A stretch of 64,000 bases of DNA from Prosthecobacter algae (GTDB lineage: Bacteria; Verrucomicrobiota; Verrucomicrobiia; Verrucomicrobiales; Verrucomicrobiaceae): contig NZ_BAABIA010000003.1 of assembly GCF_039542385.1 (NCBI RefSeq), positions 248,001 to 312,000 on the forward strand. Reading direction: 5' to 3'. Every line of letters begins with the position of its first letter. Positions within the stretch are counted from its first letter, which is position 1. The translations under genes and the position numbers were made by a program. This document shows positions 37,201 to 44,731 of the stretch, one piece after another. The notes beneath the pieces are model-generated. The model was not told the DNA's origin. It did no database searches and saw only the letters and a program-made list of their open reading frames with translations.

Positions 37201-37575
37201 GCACCTGCACCGGGCCAGACGTTGATGAATTTGGGTGACTCCGCCCATGACCTTGAGTTGACCAGCCCAGGTCTTCCAGAACCTGCCATCAAAACGCTGC
37301 AAGTTCAGCCCAATCACCGGGCCGTCATTTCAGGCAAAGGGGTACCCGCTGGCGTGGTGATGACCATTAGCCCCTCCACTTCCTTGTTTAGTGGGAGTTA
37401 TGTCTCTGGAAAATACCGAGGATATCCCATTAAAGCCACCTTCCAGGGAGTCTTCGTCCCGAGGTTGGGACAGGGCGTGGGAACGATCCTGAGCCTATCC
37501 GAAGAGAGTCTGAAACTTAACCTGACGTCTCCTGAATTGGATGTCGGCCAAGTCCGAATCTTCCCAGCGAAGTGA
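34192..37575 (+). CDS. Large secreted Ig-like/autotransporter-like surface protein
   Basis: 1127 residues (or 1120 from the ATG at 34213). A signal peptide runs to about CVHVEA. Residues about 30-390 look like a jelly-roll/lectin-type domain pair. About 395-490 is an abnormal-spindle/choice-of-anchor-like segment (SFSVSNISDDDLTITGM). About 495-670 holds Ig-like domains (LVCTAAGSPLIYEWRRNGEL, then HYTCNVSIG). A putative-Ig motif follows (FFSASGLPHGIILDPWSG). The C-terminal 370 residues are repetitive beta-sheet (GGRFTLSTTAKGTLTG). Base composition is visibly less GC-rich than neighbours, with TTA, ACT and AAC codons common, consistent with acquisition or fast change. Likely an adhesin or glycan-binding protein on the cell surface. 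The downstream terminator is shared with lepA. Confidence 0.8.
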   Translation: MGLVICLMRFLSRLLALAMCLSCVHVEASEPARRVIGFDLPHFSIAGTSSNFRPGLVEQGFKLSTPVDGVFVQGPLYNFSPINGGNYARFISGAANLKIAHQDGLPFTPHQVDLAEYSVNLPVTFVGRKADNSTVTVSYTMDGRYDGTGPLADFQTFVFPESFAQIVELSVPGTGYYLDNLAVTPHGIEAPEPPLLTPPLVYDINWNDLPHRLDQPTSFGGQRSPSTSVFGTQYVRSQIGPLTDRPLELGGVEAVYDQFGMNMSRRAERYVLEFDMTQLGSSSLAVFMDHTHGLLRTDFNGNGSVTFYSGTSNNAFTGINPNSSYSPRAITHCTMDFDLGNRRARIDINGTKVAEWAMNRLPGFDLRQFRFSLSGADIVGIDNIKISAFDVSPLLAAPVELDFYTVSVGSSQTRSFSVSNISDDDLTITGMTSSSSVFTLETPLPLVIPARGSSVVTVKATPTSGQTFTGDLALQAGPHVVSLSASVTGYQQPVPGTFSLHPKTQVLTERQYVTLSSIYDGTGVSHYEWTFNGIPIPSATTRNYQIASATPAKAGLYKVAAVLTNGQRVFSNAANIAVVRHEPINRTIPLGGRVELVCTAAGSPLIYEWRRNGELIQTTSGPVAANGSVLVLHPVGLSSEGHYTCNVSIGTVGSSQSTSVRGMDANLSLLLPPRILTDKLPHLRVGDYTSFQLRTSSPSTFFSASGLPHGIILDPWSGRVFGQPALAITLDPSHPDRASPYRVTFTASNESGAGPAMELEWWIHPKPQTHNFAGLIAREKLSMDPLGLGGRFTLSTTAKGTLTGSMVIAGKAFPVIGNPSYNTEDGALEGELHFNKSAKSEPIFVRILPNGRVTSGSDGVLEGGQLLPKAAAKQHQGLYPAALLPEVSQTALEDDGSTPGGLGYLSFKVSPTGTVTYAGRLGDGTQVTGSHSLVIHPEDTEAARLPIYLMPQAQRSFFSGWVSYAEAQVDGNLEWAKQPHVKNTTYREGFLLQSLQVIGSRHVAPAPGQTLMNLGDSAHDLELTSPGLPEPAIKTLQVQPNHRAVISGKGVPAGVVMTISPSTSLFSGSYVSGKYRGYPIKATFQGVFVPRLGQGVGTILSLSEESLKLNLTSPELDVGQVRIFPAK

Positions 37576-37610
37576 CAAAAAAAGCCGAGATGCTTCTCGC
37601 ATCTCGGCTC
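37575..37610. terminator. Terminator between the surface-protein gene and lepA
   Basis: Perfect 11-bp stem, AGCCGAGATGC (37583-37593) and GCATCTCGGCT (37599-37609). On the minus strand it is followed by a run of seven T, fitting lepA. It could also stop plus-strand transcripts. Confidence 0.85.
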
Positions 37611-37625
37611 TGCATTTGAGGGGAA

Positions 37626-39422
37626 TCAGTTCGTCTTCAGCACTTCGATGAACGCCTCTTGAGGGATGTTCACGCGGCCGATGGACTTCATGCGCTTTTT
37701 GCCTTCCTTCTGCTTTTCCAGAAGCTTGCGCTTACGGGAAATGTCACCGCCGTAGCACTTGGCAGTCACGTCTTTGCGAAGGGCACTGATGGATTCACGG
37801 GCGATCACCTTGCCACCGATGGCAGCCTGGATGGCGACGACGAAAAGCTGCTGAGGAATGACTTCTTTGAGCTTGGCAGCGAGCTGGCGGCCTCGGGCCT
37901 CAGCCTTGCCACGGTGCACGATGCAGGAGAAAGCATCCACGGGCTCGCCTGCGATAAGCATGTCCATCTTCACGAGGTCATCGGCCTTATAGCCAGCATG
38001 CTCATAGTCCATACTGCCGTAACCACGGGTCAGGGACTTGAGCTTGTCATTGAAGTCCACGAGGATCTCATTCAGCGGGATCACGGTGTGCAGCAGCACG
38101 CGGCGGTCATCCAGGGTCTCGGTGTTGTTCACCTGCCCGCGTTTGTCCATGACGAGCTGCATGATGTCACCGATGTATTCGTTCGGGATCATCACGAAAA
38201 CCTTCACGATCGGCTCGCGGATTTCATCAATCTCGTTGGCCGGTGGGAGGAAGCTCGGATTATCCACCAGGATCTCCGTGCCATCCGTTTTGCGGAGTTC
38301 GTAAATGACCGACGGATACGTCGAAATGACGTCCATGTTGAACTCACGACGCAGACGTTCCTGAACGATTTCCATGTGCAACAGACCGAGGAAACCGCAG
38401 CGGAAACCGAAGCCCAGCGCGGCGGAGCTTTCTGCCATGAAGGTGAACGCAGCGTCATTGATCTGCAGCTTACCCACGGCCAGCTTCAGCGCTTCAAAGT
38501 CATCCGTACTGATGGGGTAGATGCCACTGAAGACCAGAGGGTGGATCTCCTTGAAACCGGGCAGCGGCTCGGGCGCAGGCTTGCGAGATTCGGTCAGCGT
38601 ATCGCCGATTTTCACATCTGCCGTCGTCTTCACGTTGGCGATGATGTAACCCACGTCGCCAGCTTCCAGTTTGTCACAAGCGACCATCTTCGGGCGGAAG
38701 GTACCGACTTCCTTGATTTCGGAGTCGTTGCCAGACGCCATGAGACGCACCTTTTGACCACGCACAATGGAGCCGGACATCACGCGGATGTAGCTGATAA
38801 CGCCGCGATAGGGATCGAAAATGGAATCAAAAACGGAAGCGCGCAGGTAGCCGTCGCCGGGTTCTTTGGGTGCGGGAACGAAGGCAACGATGGCCTCCAA
38901 AATGTCTGTGATACCGATGCCCATCTTGGCGCTGGCAGAGACAGCTTCATCGGCTGGAAGCTGAAGGATTTCCTCAAGCTGCTTTTTCACCTTGTCCACG
39001 TCCGCGTTCGGCAGGTCAATTTTATTGATGACCGGGATGACGTGCAGGTTTTGCTGGAGGGCGAGATTCAAGTTCGCCACGGTCTGGGCTTCCACGCCCT
39101 GGCTGGCATCCACCAGGAGGAGGGCGCCTTCACAGGCGGCGAGGGAACGGCTGACTTCATAGCTGAAGTCCACGTGCCCTGGGGTATCCAGCAGGTTCAG
39201 CTTATAGATCAGTCCATCTTTGGCCTTGTAGTTCATGCACACCGGGTGCGCCTTGATGGTGATACCACGCTCACGTTCCAGGTCCATGCTGTCCAAAAGC
39301 TGGTCCTGTTGCTGTCGCTGCGTGATCGTCTGGGTAGCCTCCAGCAGACGGTCGGAAAGAGTGGTCTTTCCGTGGTCAATGTGAGCAATGATGGAGAAAT
39401 TGCGGGTGCGTTCGATGGACAT
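37626..39422 (-). CDS. lepA: Elongation factor 4 (back-translocating GTPase)
   Basis: 598 residues, normal length. GTPase motifs: AHIDHGKTT (G1), [10 protein letters not shown] (switch I), DTPGHVDF (G3), NKIDLPNAD (G4). The C-terminal LepA domain is present ([20 protein letters not shown] and [15 protein letters not shown]). It is a translation-associated GTPase that can move ribosomes backward and aids assembly of initiating ribosomes under stress. No operon partner is obvious. Confidence 0.98.
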   Translation of the reverse strand: MSIERTRNFSIIAHIDHGKTTLSDRLLEATQTITQRQQQDQLLDSMDLERERGITIKAHPVCMNYKAKDGLIYKLNLLDTPGHVDFSYEVSRSLAACEGALLLVDASQGVEAQTVANLNLALQQNLHVIPVINKIDLPNADVDKVKKQLEEILQLPADEAVSASAKMGIGITDILEAIVAFVPAPKEPGDGYLRASVFDSIFDPYRGVISYIRVMSGSIVRGQKVRLMASGNDSEIKEVGTFRPKMVACDKLEAGDVGYIIANVKTTADVKIGDTLTESRKPAPEPLPGFKEIHPLVFSGIYPISTDDFEALKLAVGKLQINDAAFTFMAESSAALGFGFRCGFLGLLHMEIVQERLRREFNMDVISTYPSVIYELRKTDGTEILVDNPSFLPPANEIDEIREPIVKVFVMIPNEYIGDIMQLVMDKRGQVNNTETLDDRRVLLHTVIPLNEILVDFNDKLKSLTRGYGSMDYEHAGYKADDLVKMDMLIAGEPVDAFSCIVHRGKAEARGRQLAAKLKEVIPQQLFVVAIQAAIGGKVIARESISALRKDVTAKCYGGDISRKRKLLEKQKEGKKRMKSIGRVNIPQEAFIEVLKTN

Positions 39423-39578
39423 CAGAAAAGAGTCGGCTGGGGGATATACTCCCTAACCCCGAGTAGCGAAAGGGTCAAGGTCGGCCCGCAGGGAGTGTCG
39501 CAGTCACCTTTCGCCCAAATTTCGCGCCTCTAAACGCTCCACGTTGCTTTCGGATAGCCAGATGCGGCTTCCAATGCC

Positions 39579-39608
39579 TTGACGCACCTCTGTTTTCTCC
39601 GCTAAAAC
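39579..39608 (+). promoter_or_regulatory. Candidate sigma-70-type promoter for the Tm-1-like gene
   Basis: TTGACG at 39579-39584 and TAAAAC at 39603-39608 are 18 bases apart. The -10 box lies only nine bases before the ATG at 39618, so a transcript would be nearly leaderless. Confidence 0.35.
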
Positions 39609-39617
39609 GGCTTCTTT

Positions 39618-40823
39618 ATGGCCACCATCGCCGTTCTCGGCACACTCGATACCAAGGGACAAGAGCACGCCTATGTGGCGGAACTCATCCGTCAACGCGG
39701 GCACCAGCCCCTGCTGATTGATACTGGCAGCGGCAGCGCGCCCACGGTTTCACCCGACATTTCCCGCGAGGAAGTCGCCGCGGCAGGGGCTATTGATCTG
39801 GCGGGAATCCTCACTCGCCAGGATCGGGGGGAGGCCGTGACGGCCATGGCAGAAGCTTCGGCCAAGCTCCTTGCGGGCCTCGTTTCTTCGGGCCGGATTC
39901 AGGGGGTCATCTCCCTGGGCGGTGGCGGTGGCACTGCCATCAGCAGCAGCGCCATGCGCGCCTTGCCCATCGGTTTTCCGAAAGTCATGGTCTCCACCCT
40001 AGCTGCGGGCAATGTCGCCCCCTACATAGGTACGAAGGACATTGTCATGATCCCCAGCATCGTGGATGTCTCCGGCATCAATCGCCTCTCCCGCACCCTC
40101 CTGGCCCGCGCTGCCGGGGCCATCTGCGGCATGGTGGAAATGGAGATCCCGCCTACAGAGGACAAGCCGCTCATTGCCGCCTCCATGTTCGGCAACACCA
40201 CGGAATGCGTGAATGCCGCCAAGACTCTCCTCGAAAAAGCTGGCTATGAAGTTCTCGTTTTCGCCGCCACAGGCACTGGGGGCCGCATCATGGAAAGCCT
40301 CATCGAAAGCGGCCTCATTACAGGCGTGATGGACATCACCACCACCGAATGGGCAGATGAACTCGTCGGCGGGGTCCTCAATGCCGGCCCGCATCGGCTG
40401 GAGGCCGCAGGCAAAACTGGCACCCCGGCCATCGTCACGCCTGGTTGCCTGGACATGGTGAATTTTGGCGAACCTGCCAGCATCCCAGCCAAGTTCAAAG
40501 ATCGTCTTTTCTACCAGCACAACCCGCAGGTCACCCTCATGCGAACCTCGCCGGAGGAATGCGCCGAACTGGGCCGCATCTTGGCCGAGAAGGTCAATGC
40601 CTACACCGGCCTCGTTACCGTGCTTCTCCCGCTGAAAGCCATCAGCGTCATCAGCGCACCCGGCAAACCGTTCCACGATCCGGCAGCGGACACGGCCCTT
40701 TTCACCTCTATCAAATCTCACCTCCGCCCTGAAATTCCGGTCATCGAGATGGACTGTGAGATCAATGCGCCGGAGTTCTCGGAAGCGTGTGTTGGGGCTC
40801 TATTGGCCACTTTGCCAAGATAA
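39618..40823 (+). CDS. Tm-1-like ATP-binding domain protein (UPF0261)
   Basis: 401 residues, homologous to the N-terminal domain of plant Tm-1 and bacterial UPF0261 proteins. Marks: IAVLGTLDTKGQEHAYVAEL at the start, SLGGGGGTAISSSAMRALPIGFPKVMVST, GMVEMEIPP, MFGNTTECVNAAKTLLEKAGYEVLVFAATGTGGRIMESLI. Tm-1 binds ATP and inhibits tobamovirus replicase; the bacterial function is unknown. In many genomes it sits with a TIM-barrel phosphoenolpyruvate-hydrolase-like gene; here that partner is absent. Confidence 0.92.
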   Translation: MATIAVLGTLDTKGQEHAYVAELIRQRGHQPLLIDTGSGSAPTVSPDISREEVAAAGAIDLAGILTRQDRGEAVTAMAEASAKLLAGLVSSGRIQGVISLGGGGGTAISSSAMRALPIGFPKVMVSTLAAGNVAPYIGTKDIVMIPSIVDVSGINRLSRTLLARAAGAICGMVEMEIPPTEDKPLIAASMFGNTTECVNAAKTLLEKAGYEVLVFAATGTGGRIMESLIESGLITGVMDITTTEWADELVGGVLNAGPHRLEAAGKTGTPAIVTPGCLDMVNFGEPASIPAKFKDRLFYQHNPQVTLMRTSPEECAELGRILAEKVNAYTGLVTVLLPLKAISVISAPGKPFHDPAADTALFTSIKSHLRPEIPVIEMDCEINAPEFSEACVGALLATLPR

Positions 40824-40919
40824 ATCTCATTTGGTCTTCACTGCTGCTCGTCCCATCTCCGCGCTTGACGCCCTCTGAGAACTGAGCACTGAGCACTCAG
40901 CCTCTTTTTGCTCTCCACC

Positions 40920-42017
40920 ATGTCCCTCGGCCAACTCCTCCTCACCGGCGTTCCCGGTCCTGAACTCGATTCTGAAACCGCCGCTCGCTTCAAGAAGCTG
41001 CAGCCCGGTGGATTCATTCTCTTTGGCCGCAACATCATCTCGCCCGAGCAGGTGCGGAAGCTGATTGATGATCTGCGCGATCTATCCGACATCGAGCCCT
41101 TCATCACCATCGACCAGGAAGGTGGCCGCGTGTCTCGCCTGCGCCTCATTGGCGAGGAGCCGCCGAATGCCCAGTCCCTGCGTGACAAGGGGGACGTGAA
41201 ACTCATCAAGCAGCATGGCAAACTCACGGGTCAAATTTTGCGCCTGTTCGGCTTCAATCTGGACCTCTGCCCCGTGCTCGACATTTCCTATGACGACACG
41301 GCAGACAACTCCCTCAAAGGACGCTGCTGGGGACGTGATCCGCAGCAGGTCATCAACAACGCAGGCGTCTTCAACCGTGCTATGCGCGGTGAAGGCATCC
41401 TGAGCTGTGCCAAACACTTCCCCGGCTACGGCCCGGCCGAGTGCGATCCGCATGAGTTCCTGCCTGTCATCGGCAAATCCCACCCGGAGATGCTGGAGTC
41501 CGAGCTCCTGCCCTACACCGCCCTGCTGCCGGAGATTGACAGCGTGATGACCTGCCACAGCAACTACACGGCCTACGATCCCGACCGCCCTCGCTGGCCC
41601 GCTAGCCTTAGCCACAATGTGTGCACCAAATTGTTGCGCGATCAGTTAGGCTTCGAAGGCTTGGCCATGACCGATGACCTGGACATGGGAGCCATTCTCA
41701 ATGAAGTGACTTTTGAGCAGGCCATCCAGGAAGCCGTGCGCGCTGGGAACGACCTCGTCATGATCTGCCACCGCCTGGAAATGGTGGAGCTGGCCCGCCA
41801 ACACCTCGAAGGTGTGGAGGCCCCCATCCTCCACGATGCCCTCGTCCGCATCGAGAAGACCAAAAAGCGCCTTGTGGCACCCGATCCGTTCAGCCTTGAC
41901 CGCTTCGCCAAAATCAATCGCGACATCTGGGATCTCCGCGTCGCCACCCTGGGTGAAGAACTCGCCCACAACAAAAGCGTGGAAGACGGCAAGCGCTCTC
42001 CGGTGGAGCTGTATTAA
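40920..42017 (+). CDS. Glycoside hydrolase family 3, beta-N-acetylhexosaminidase type
   Basis: About 365 residues from the ATG at 40920 (a TTG 12 bases upstream is less likely). GH3 catalytic domain: KHFPGYG (165-171) carries the His of the catalytic loop typical for NagZ-like enzymes, and MTDDLDMG (250-256) the nucleophile Asp. No signal peptide, so a cytoplasmic enzyme is likely, as expected for NagZ in cell-wall recycling. The KHFPGxG motif is close to the NagZ form, but the substrate-side His/Asp dyad is partly different, so the name is left open. Confidence 0.88.
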   Translation: MSLGQLLLTGVPGPELDSETAARFKKLQPGGFILFGRNIISPEQVRKLIDDLRDLSDIEPFITIDQEGGRVSRLRLIGEEPPNAQSLRDKGDVKLIKQHGKLTGQILRLFGFNLDLCPVLDISYDDTADNSLKGRCWGRDPQQVINNAGVFNRAMRGEGILSCAKHFPGYGPAECDPHEFLPVIGKSHPEMLESELLPYTALLPEIDSVMTCHSNYTAYDPDRPRWPASLSHNVCTKLLRDQLGFEGLAMTDDLDMGAILNEVTFEQAIQEAVRAGNDLVMICHRLEMVELARQHLEGVEAPILHDALVRIEKTKKRLVAPDPFSLDRFAKINRDIWDLRVATLGEELAHNKSVEDGKRSPVELY

Positions 42018-42049
42018 AGACAGGCACGCAGGACCGGCCGATTCGGTAG

Positions 42050-42077
42050 AATCATGGGTGAATTCGTCCATGATTTT
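42050..42077 (+). terminator. Terminator-like hairpin after the GH3 gene
   Basis: AATCATGG (42050-42057) pairs with CCATGATT (42068-42075) and is followed by TT and AT-rich sequence. Confidence 0.6.
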
Positions 42078-42159
42078 ACCCTTTATTATTTTACCCTCTT
42101 CCCCCTCACATTTCCCTGCAATGTGAGCCCCGTCCCCGTCGTTACCCCAGTCTCTGACC

Positions 42160-43764
42160 ATGATGCGACGAATCCTCCTCACTTGCGCCGGTTTGCTGGC
42201 CACTTCTCTTTCGGCTGCTCCGAAAGGACCGCCGAACATCCTTTTCCTCTTTTCGGACGATCTCGCCTCCCAGGCTATCTCCAGTTATGGCGACGAGCGC
42301 AAGCTGCTTGAGACCCCGGGGATAGATCGCCTCGCCAAAGAGGGCATTCGGTTTAATCGCTGCCTGGTTACAAACTCCATCTGCGGCCCCATGCGCGCCG
42401 TGATCCAGACGGGCAAATATTCGCACCTGAACGGCTTTCACAACAACAGCAACAGCCGCTTCGATGGCAACCAGCAGACCTTCCCTAAGCTGCTGCAAAA
42501 AGGCGGTTATACCACCGCGGTCATTGGCAAATGGCATCTGATGACCGACCCTCAGGGGTTCGACTATTGGAACGTCCTTCCCGGCCAGGGTATTTACTAC
42601 AACCCGCCCATGATCGAAAACGGCCAGGAGGTGAAACACACCGGTTACGTCACTGACATCATCACCGAGCAGGGCCTCAAGTGGCTGGAAGGTCGCGACA
42701 AGACCAAGCCTTTCATGCTGATGCTTCAGCACAAGGCACCTCATCGGGAATGGGAACCGGCTCTGCGCCACCTGGACCACGACAAGGGCCGTGTTTATCC
42801 AGAGCCCGCCACCTTGTTTGACAATTTCGAAGGTCGCAGCAAGGCCGTTAGCGATCACGACATGGGGCTGGACCGCACCATCACCGAGCGTGACATGAAG
42901 CTCGTCGCACCGGCCTCCCTGAATGAGGAGCAGCGCAAAGCCTGGAATGCGTATTACGACCCGATTAACAAAAAGTATAACGAAGCACCGCCCACTGGAA
43001 AAGACCTCATCAAATGGCGCTACCAGCGTTACATGCATGATTACCTGGGATGCGTGAAAGGGGTGGACGAAAGCATCGCCACGGTTCTCGATTACCTGGA
43101 CAAATCCGGCCTCGCCGAAAATACCGTCGTCATTTGCAGCAGTGACCAGGGTTTCTACCTCGGAGAGCACGGCTGGTTTGACAAACGCTGGATCTTTGAG
43201 GAATCCCTCACCACCCCCTTCCTGGTCCGCTGGCCAGGAGTGGCCAAGGCGGGCAGCACCAATGGCAGCATCGTTTCCTTGCTGGACCTTGCCCAGACCT
43301 TCCTGGACATCGCGGGTCAGCCGCAACCTGCGGACATGCAGGGCCATTCCCTGGTGCCGCTTTTCAAAGGCGAGACGCCTGCGGACTGGCGCAAAAGCTT
43401 CTACTACCACTACTACGAGTTCCCCGTGCCCCATCGCGTGCGCCCACACTATGGCGTGATCACCGACCGCTACAAACTCATCCATTACTATGCCCCAGAC
43501 GTGGATGACTGGGAGCTGCTGGACCGTCAAAAGGACCCTCTAGAAACCCAGAGTTTCTACAAAGACCCAGCTTATGCAGACACTGTCAAAGAGCTCAAAA
43601 CCGAGCTCTCACGCTTGCAAACCGAGGTCAAAGAAATCCTGCCTCCCCCACGCCTGACGCATGGCAACAAAGCCTTCGATGGCGAGGTGAATCCCCCAGT
43701 CCCCCAGAATGCCAAAGGCATGGGCAAGGGCAAAGGAAAGGGCAAAAAGAAACAGGCCGAGTGA
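42160..43764 (+). CDS. Secreted sulfatase with CGPMR active-site motif
   Basis: 534 residues, S1-type sulfatase family. Signal peptide MMRRILLTCAGLLATSLSA. Metal-binding FLFSDDL at 30-36. The active-site stretch is SICGPMRAVIQTGKY: Cys75 would be changed to formylglycine, but the fourth position, usually Ser or Ala, is Met. Further marks: GKWHL, APHREWEP, SSDQGFYLGEHGWFDKR. It hydrolyses sulfate esters, probably on glycans, after export. The C-terminal tail is Lys/Gly-rich. It is followed by a long imperfect hairpin. The formylglycine-generating enzyme is not in the window. Confidence 0.92.
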   Translation: MMRRILLTCAGLLATSLSAAPKGPPNILFLFSDDLASQAISSYGDERKLLETPGIDRLAKEGIRFNRCLVTNSICGPMRAVIQTGKYSHLNGFHNNSNSRFDGNQQTFPKLLQKGGYTTAVIGKWHLMTDPQGFDYWNVLPGQGIYYNPPMIENGQEVKHTGYVTDIITEQGLKWLEGRDKTKPFMLMLQHKAPHREWEPALRHLDHDKGRVYPEPATLFDNFEGRSKAVSDHDMGLDRTITERDMKLVAPASLNEEQRKAWNAYYDPINKKYNEAPPTGKDLIKWRYQRYMHDYLGCVKGVDESIATVLDYLDKSGLAENTVVICSSDQGFYLGEHGWFDKRWIFEESLTTPFLVRWPGVAKAGSTNGSIVSLLDLAQTFLDIAGQPQPADMQGHSLVPLFKGETPADWRKSFYYHYYEFPVPHRVRPHYGVITDRYKLIHYYAPDVDDWELLDRQKDPLETQSFYKDPAYADTVKELKTELSRLQTEVKEILPPPRLTHGNKAFDGEVNPPVPQNAKGMGKGKGKGKKKQAE

Positions 43765-43773
43765 TCTCCTGAT

Positions 43774-43880
43774 GGAACAACCACGGAAGACGCTGAAGAC
43801 ACGGAATGTATTCATGAACTGATTTTATGAATTCATTTCCTCTGCCTTCCGTGTGCTCCGTACTTTCCGTGGTTGTTTTC
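43774..43880. repeat. Long imperfect inverted repeat, CCACGGA family, copy 1
   Basis: Left arm 43774-43806 (begins GGAACAACCACGGAAGACGC) and right arm 43847-43880 (begins TTCCGTGTGCTCCG) pair at about two thirds of positions. The right arm is inside the next gene and encodes part of its signal peptide. It is related to the copy at 44631-44715. Confidence 0.7.
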
Positions 43881-44630
43881 CTTCTGAGCACTGCTGCAAA
43901 CGCGTCTGCACCCTTCAAACCCGTAGCCTGCGAAGGGGCTTACCCACGTCACCTCCAAGGCATCTGTACCGATGGTAAAGAGGCCATCTACTGGTCTTGG
44001 ACAGATGCGATCGTGAAGACGGATCTGGAGGGCAAGATTCTCAAAAAAGTCGCCGCGCCCAGTCACCAGGGAGATCTCTGCCATCACGACGGCAAGGTCT
44101 ATGTCGCGGTCAATTTGGGCAAGTTCAACCAACCCGCTGGCGCAGCCGACTCATGGGTCTTCGTCTTCGATGGCGAAACCCTGGCGGAACTCTCTCGTCA
44201 TCCCGTGCCAGAGCTTGTTCATGGAGCAGGAGGCATGGCCTATCGTGAAGGTCGTTTTATCCTCATCGGCGGCCTGCCCCCGGGAACAGATGAAAACTAC
44301 GTGTATGAATACGACGCGAAGTTCCAGTTCATCCAGCGTCACACGCTGACCAGCGGCTACACCCTCATGGGCATTCAAACGGTGGAGTATGCCGACGGTT
44401 CCTGGTGGTTCGGTTGTTATGGCAAACCAGCCGTTTTGCTTCGTGCCGATGAAAACTTCCGCTTCACGGGCAAGTGGGAGTTCAATGCTTCCGTCGGCCT
44501 CGCCCGCATTGGGCCTAACCAGTTTTTGATCGCCGAGAATAAATCCACAAAAGGCATCGGCAATACCGCCAAGGTTCGCCTTGCGCATGCCGATCTTGAT
44601 AAGGGCCTCGTTCTCGACACTCAGCCCTGA
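43827..44630 (+). CDS. Small secreted propeller-like hypothetical protein
   Basis: 267 residues; the family was not recognised by name. Signal peptide MNSFPLPSVCSVLSVVVFLL with an ANA-type cleavage site. Its SVCSVLSVVVF part is encoded by the right arm of a repeat hairpin. The mature protein has a six-fold run of short beta-blade-like units (YPRHLQGICTDGKEAIYWSW, SHQGDLCHHDGKVYVAVN, VHGAGGMAYREGRFILIG), suggesting a small beta-propeller. It lies between two sulfatase genes on the same strand and may act with them on a glycan; that is inference. Confidence 0.75.
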   Translation: MNSFPLPSVCSVLSVVVFLLSTAANASAPFKPVACEGAYPRHLQGICTDGKEAIYWSWTDAIVKTDLEGKILKKVAAPSHQGDLCHHDGKVYVAVNLGKFNQPAGAADSWVFVFDGETLAELSRHPVPELVHGAGGMAYREGRFILIGGLPPGTDENYVYEYDAKFQFIQRHTLTSGYTLMGIQTVEYADGSWWFGCYGKPAVLLRADENFRFTGKWEFNASVGLARIGPNQFLIAENKSTKGIGNTAKVRLAHADLDKGLVLDTQP

Positions 44631-44715
44631 GGAACAACCACGGAGGACACTGAACACACGGAAGGGGATGGCCAGGATTTGAAATTCCGTGTGTTCAGTG
44701 TTTTCCGTGGTTGCC
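44631..44715. repeat. Long near-perfect inverted repeat, CCACGGA family, copy 2
   Basis: The left arm 44631-44663 (begins GGAACAACCACGGAGGACAC) and right arm 44685-44715 (begins TTCCGTGTGTTCAGTG) pair with only about two mismatches over about 29 bases. A T run (CCCTTTTTT) follows, so it may also act as a terminator of the preceding gene. It lies directly before the second sulfatase gene. Confidence 0.8.
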
Positions 44716-44731
44716 CTCCCTTTTTTAATCC

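Noticed and set aside
37659-39533. Open frame of 624 codons antisense to lepA
   Set aside because: It lies wholly opposite a certain gene; long antisense frames are expected in GC-rich DNA. Likewise for those opposite rpiB-glyA (6410-7867) and sulfatase 1 (42142-43530).
40870-40890. Short tandem GAGCACT units before the GH3 gene
   Set aside because: Only about two imperfect units; too little to call a repeat or operator.
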